A stretch of DNA of 64,000 bases from Acanthosoma haemorrhoidale (Eukaryota; Arthropoda; Insecta; Hemiptera; Acanthosomatidae): positions 186,001 through 250,000 of the forward strand of contig OV884015.1 in NCBI GenBank assembly GCA_930367205.1, given 5' to 3'. Numbering within the stretch: position 1 is the first letter of the stretch; every line of letters begins with the position of its first letter. The notes below the pieces were generated by a model. The model saw nothing but the letters and a program-made list of their open reading frames with translations, was not told the DNA's origin and did not search any database. The position numbers and the translations under genes are program-made. Positions 60,558-64,000 of this stretch are shown here, in pieces.

Positions 60558-62313
60558 AACTCGTAGCTTTGATCATACGATCGTATCACGTGATACAATT
60601 AGTGCCAATGATGCGGTACACTATTATAATCGACATCATTTGATGTTATATTCACTCGTAACTTTCATCATACGATCGTATCACGTGATAATATGAGTGC
60701 TAATGATACGGTACATTATCATATTCGACATCATTTGATGTTATATTTGCTCGTAACTTTAATCATACGATCGTATCACGTGAAACAATTAGTGCTAATG
60801 ATACACTATACAATCATATTTAGCATCATTTGATGTTATATTCACTCGTGACTTCAATCATACGATAGTATCACGTGATATAATGAGTGCCAATGATGCG
60901 GTACACTATCATAATTGACATCATTTGATGTTATATTCACCTGTAACTTTAATCATACGATCGTATCACGTGAAACAATGAGTGCTAATGATACATTATA
61001 CAGTCATATTCAACATCATTTGATGTTATATTCACTCGTGACTTCAATCATACGATCGTATCTCGTGATACAATGAGTGTCAATGCTACACTATACAATC
61101 ATAAGTGCTAATGATATGGTGCACTATTATATTCAACATCATTTATTAGTATCTCCGATCGTAACTTTAATCATACGATCGTATCACGTGAAACAATAAG
61201 TGCTAATGATACATTATACAATCCTATTCGACATCATTTGATGTTATATTCACTCGTAACTTTCATCATACGATCGTATAACGTGATACAATGAGTGCTT
61301 ATGATACGCAACACTATCAAAATTGACATCATTTGATATTATATTCACTCGTGACTTCAATCATACGATCGTATCACGTGATATAATGAGTGCCAATGAT
61401 GTGGTACACTATCATAATCGACATCATTTTATAGTATATTCACTCGTAACTTTAATCACACGATCGTATCACGTGATACAATGTGTGCCAATGACACATT
61501 ATACAATCATATTCAACATCATTTGATGATATATTCACTCGTGACATCAATCATACGATCGTATCAAGTGATATAATGAGTGCCAATGATGCGGTACACT
61601 ATCATAATTGACATCATTTGATGTTATATTCACCTGTAACTTTAATCATACGATCGTATCACGTGAAACAATGAGTGCCAATGATGCGGTACACTATCAT
61701 ATTCGACATCATTTAATAGTTTATTCACTCGTAACCTTAATCATACGATCGTATCACGTGATATAATGAGTGCCAATGATGTGCTATACTATAATAATCG
61801 ACATTATTTGATGTTATATTCACTTGTAACTTTAATCATACGATCGCATCACATGATACAATAAGTGCTAATGATATGGTGCGCTATCATATACGACATC
61901 AATTGATATTATATTCACCTGTAACTTTAATCATACGATAGTATCACGTGAAACAATGAGTGCTAATGATACATTATACAATCATATCCAACATCATTTG
62001 ATGTTATATTCACTCGTGACTTCAATCATACGATGGTATCACGTGATATAATGATTGCCAATGTACGGTGCATTATCATATTCGAAATCATTTGATGTTA
62101 TATTCACTCGTAACTTCAATCATACGATCGTATCACGTGATACAATGAGTGCCAATGATACAGTACACTGTCATAATCGACATTATTTAATAGTATATTC
62201 ACTCATAACTTCAATCATACGATTGTATCACGTGATACAATAAGTGCAAATGATACGGCACACAATCATATTTGATGTCATATTCACTCGTAACTTTAAT
62301 CATACGATCGTAT
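60558..62313 (+). repeat. Satellite B array (about 95-bp monomers, about 18 copies)
   Basis: CATACGATCG recurs at 60574, 60669, 60764, 60859, 60954 and 61049, each 95 bp apart, and continues to 62301 with some irregular units. A typical monomer has ATACGATCGTATCACGTGATA, then AATGAGTGCCAATGATAC, a CACTATCATAAT region, CATCATTTGATG and TTATATTCACTCGTAACTTT. Two monomer types tend to alternate (GTGAAACAATGAGTGCTAATG and GTGATATAATGAGTGCCAATG), hinting at a 190-bp dimer. There is no similarity to satellite A that I can see. Short open frames in it recur with the repeat and are not genes. Confidence 0.93.
60575..60594. repeat. Overlapping 12-bp palindromes in satellite B (first copy)
   Basis: ATACGATCGTAT is a perfect 12-bp palindrome, and the following TATCACGTGATA is a second one sharing its TAT. 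The second centres on CACGTG, an E-box recognised by bHLH-zipper proteins, within ATCACGTG. The pair recurs in nearly every monomer with occasional one-base changes (ATACGATAGTAT at about 60860 and 61935, TCTCGTGATA at about 61062). The spacer-separated CATCA-TT-TGATG gives a third, shorter inverted repeat per monomer. Confidence 0.85.
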
Positions 62314-64000
62314 GATCTTGTACGTTAGCTCTTGCCCCTTTATGTTCTCCTGATACCAAAACAAAGAAAACATTTTAAAAAAGTTGAATTTTTACAAAAA
62401 TGCGTATTTCATAGCTTGTACGTTAGCACCTGCCCCATTATGTTCTCCTGATACCAAAACAAGAAAAATGACGTCAAAAAGTCGAATTTTTACAAAAATT
62501 GCGTATTTCATAGCTGGTACGTTAGCTCCTGCCCTATTATGTTCTCCTGATACGAAAACGAGAAAAATATCGTCAAAAAGTTGAATTTTTCAAAAATGCG
62601 TATTTCATAGCTAGTACGTTAGCTCCTGCCTCATTATGTTCTCCTGATACGAAAACCAGGAAAATATCGTCAAAAAGTCAAATTTAAAAAAAATGGGTAT
62701 CTCATAGCTGGTACGTTAGCTCCTGCCCCATTATGTTCTCCTGATACGAAAACCAGGAAAATATCGTCAAAAAGTCGAATTTTTAAAAAATGCGTATTTC
62801 ATAGCTAGTACGTCAGCTCCTGCCCCATTATGTTCTCCTGATACGAAAACAAGGAAAATATCGTCAAAAAGTCGAATGTTTAAAAAATGGGTATTTCATA
62901 GCTGGAACGTTAGCTCCTGCACTTTTATGTTCTCCTGATACGAAATCAAGGAAAATATCGTCAAAAAGTCGAATTTTTCGAAAATGCGTATTTCATAGCT
63001 AGTACGTTAGCTCCTGCCCCATGATGTTCTCCTGATACCAAAACAAGGAAAATATCGTCGAAAAGTCGAATTTTTAAAAAATGCGTATTTTATAGCTAGT
63101 ACGTCAGCTCCTGCCCCATTATGTCTCCTGATACGAAAACCAGGAAAATATCGTCAAAAAGTCAAATTTAAAAAAAGTAGGTATCTCATAGCTGGTACGT
63201 TAGCTCCTGTCCCATTATGTTCTCCTGATACGAAATCAAGGAAAATATCGTCCAAAACTCAAATTTTTACAGAAATGCGTATTTCATAGCTAGTACGTTA
63301 GCTCCTGCCCCATTATGTTCTCCTGATACCAAAACAAGGAAAATATCGTCGAAAACTCAAATTTTTAAAAAATGGGTATTTCATAGCTGGAACGTTAGCT
63401 CCTGCTCTTTTATGTTCTCCTGATACGAAATCAAGGAAAATATCGTCAAAAACTTAAATTTTTACAAAAATGCGTATTTCATAGCTGGTACGTTAGCTCC
63501 TGCCCCATTATGTTCTCCTGATACCAAAACAAGGAAAATATCGTCCAAAACTCAAATTTTTACAAAAATGCGTATTTCATAGCTAGTACGTTAGCTCCTG
63601 CCCCATTATGTTCTCCTGATTCCAAAACAAGGAAAATATCGTCGAAAACTCAAATTTTTACAAAAATTGCGTATTTCATAGCTGGTACGTTAGCTCCTGC
63701 TCTTTTATGTTCTCCTGATACGAAATCAAGGAAAATATCGTCAAAAAGTCGAATTTTTCGAAAATGCGTATTTCATAGCTAGTACGTTAGCTCCTGCCCC
63801 ATGATGTTCTCCTGATACCAAAACAAGGAAAATATCGTCGAAAACTCAAATTTTTACAAAAATTGCGTATTTCATAGCTGGTACGTTAGCTCCTGCCCTA
63901 TTATGCTCTCCTGATACGAAAACCAGGAAAATATCGTCAAAAAGTCGAATTTTTAAAAAATGCGTATTTTATAGCTAGTACGTCAGCTCCTGCCCCATTA
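62314..64000 (+). repeat. Satellite C array (97-bp monomers, about 17 copies, runs off the end)
   Basis: CATAGCT recurs at 62410, 62509, 62606, 62703 and 62800 and so on, mostly 97 bp apart (99 where extra bases occur in the A run). Each monomer has GTACGTTAGCTCCTGCCCCA, TTATGTTCTCCTGATACGAA, AAGGAAAATATCGTC, AAAAGTCGAATTTTTA and AATGCGTATTTCATAGCT. Variants differ at a few places (GATACC or GATACG, AAACAAGG or AAACCAGG, GTCGAAT or CTCAAAT) and are shuffled along the array. No gene, and no similarity to satellite A or B, is visible. Confidence 0.94.

Noticed and set aside
60575..60594. Satellite B as a yeast-type point centromere element
   Set aside because: ATCACGTG fits CDEI, but there is no CDEII/CDEIII partner, and an 8-base match in an array of E-boxes is weak evidence in an insect-like genome.
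60457..62584. Open frames in satellites B and C
   Set aside because: They span several 95- or 97-bp monomers, repeat internally with the period, and are disrupted in neighbouring equivalent positions.
60558..64000. CRISPR-like array (regular short repeats)
   Set aside because: The whole 95- or 97-bp unit is repeated with no unique spacers between conserved repeats, and the surrounding element and satellites are eukaryotic.

Overview
The window looks like pericentromeric or other heterochromatic satellite DNA from an arthropod, most likely an insect. It holds almost no unique sequence. About 53.5 kb is one AT-rich satellite of roughly 203-bp monomers, here called satellite A, all head-to-tail in one orientation. 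Two other short-period satellites follow, and one LTR retrotransposon of the insect errantivirus (Gypsy/Ty3) type sits inside satellite A. The insect assignment is inferred from the element: AGTT...AACT LTRs, a lysine-tRNA-like primer site, an ATAT target duplication, a TCAGTC initiator and an F-type envelope gene. No host gene, tRNA, rRNA or CRISPR array was found, and I cannot name a species.

Layout. Satellite A, left arm (1-41036, about 200 monomers), has higher-order structure. A six-monomer unit of 1220 bp recurs through 1-29300. It is interleaved with a 24-monomer superblock of about 4875 bp (5691-10565, again from 10566, with partial later copies). There is also a five-monomer 1016-bp duplication (13675-15706) and a 12-monomer 2440-bp period (19707-24790). 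From about 34.3 kb the monomer composition changes, and a 157-bp monomer with a 46-bp deletion appears five times across both arms. The element occupies 41037-47872 on the minus strand. Satellite A, right arm (47873-60344), resumes in the same monomer phase and contains nested 1828-bp and 2593-bp tandem duplications. The right end (60345-64000) holds a 97-bp satellite (C) interrupted by a 95-bp satellite (B). Each B monomer carries two overlapping perfect 12-bp palindromes.

The element. Read on the minus strand, the order is 5' LTR (47655-47872), primer site, untranslated leader, gag, pol (protease, reverse transcriptase, RNase H, integrase), env and 3' LTR (41037-41254). By eye the two 218-bp LTRs are identical, so insertion was recent. 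The genes form one retroviral programme. A TATA/initiator promoter sits in the LTR. Pol is reached from gag by a -1 frameshift at U UUU UUA, and the pol frame opens exactly at that site. Env is probably made from a spliced RNA whose acceptor CAG lies directly against the env ATG. Two lesions stand out: a one-base frame break in a 7-base homopolymer between RNase H and integrase, and an Asn where the integrase catalytic Glu is expected. This copy is therefore probably not autonomous as sequenced, yet it looks freshly inserted.

The many 60-86-codon open frames in the satellites are repeat artefacts. They recur with the repeat period, and several start only at GTG or TTG. They are not annotated as genes.
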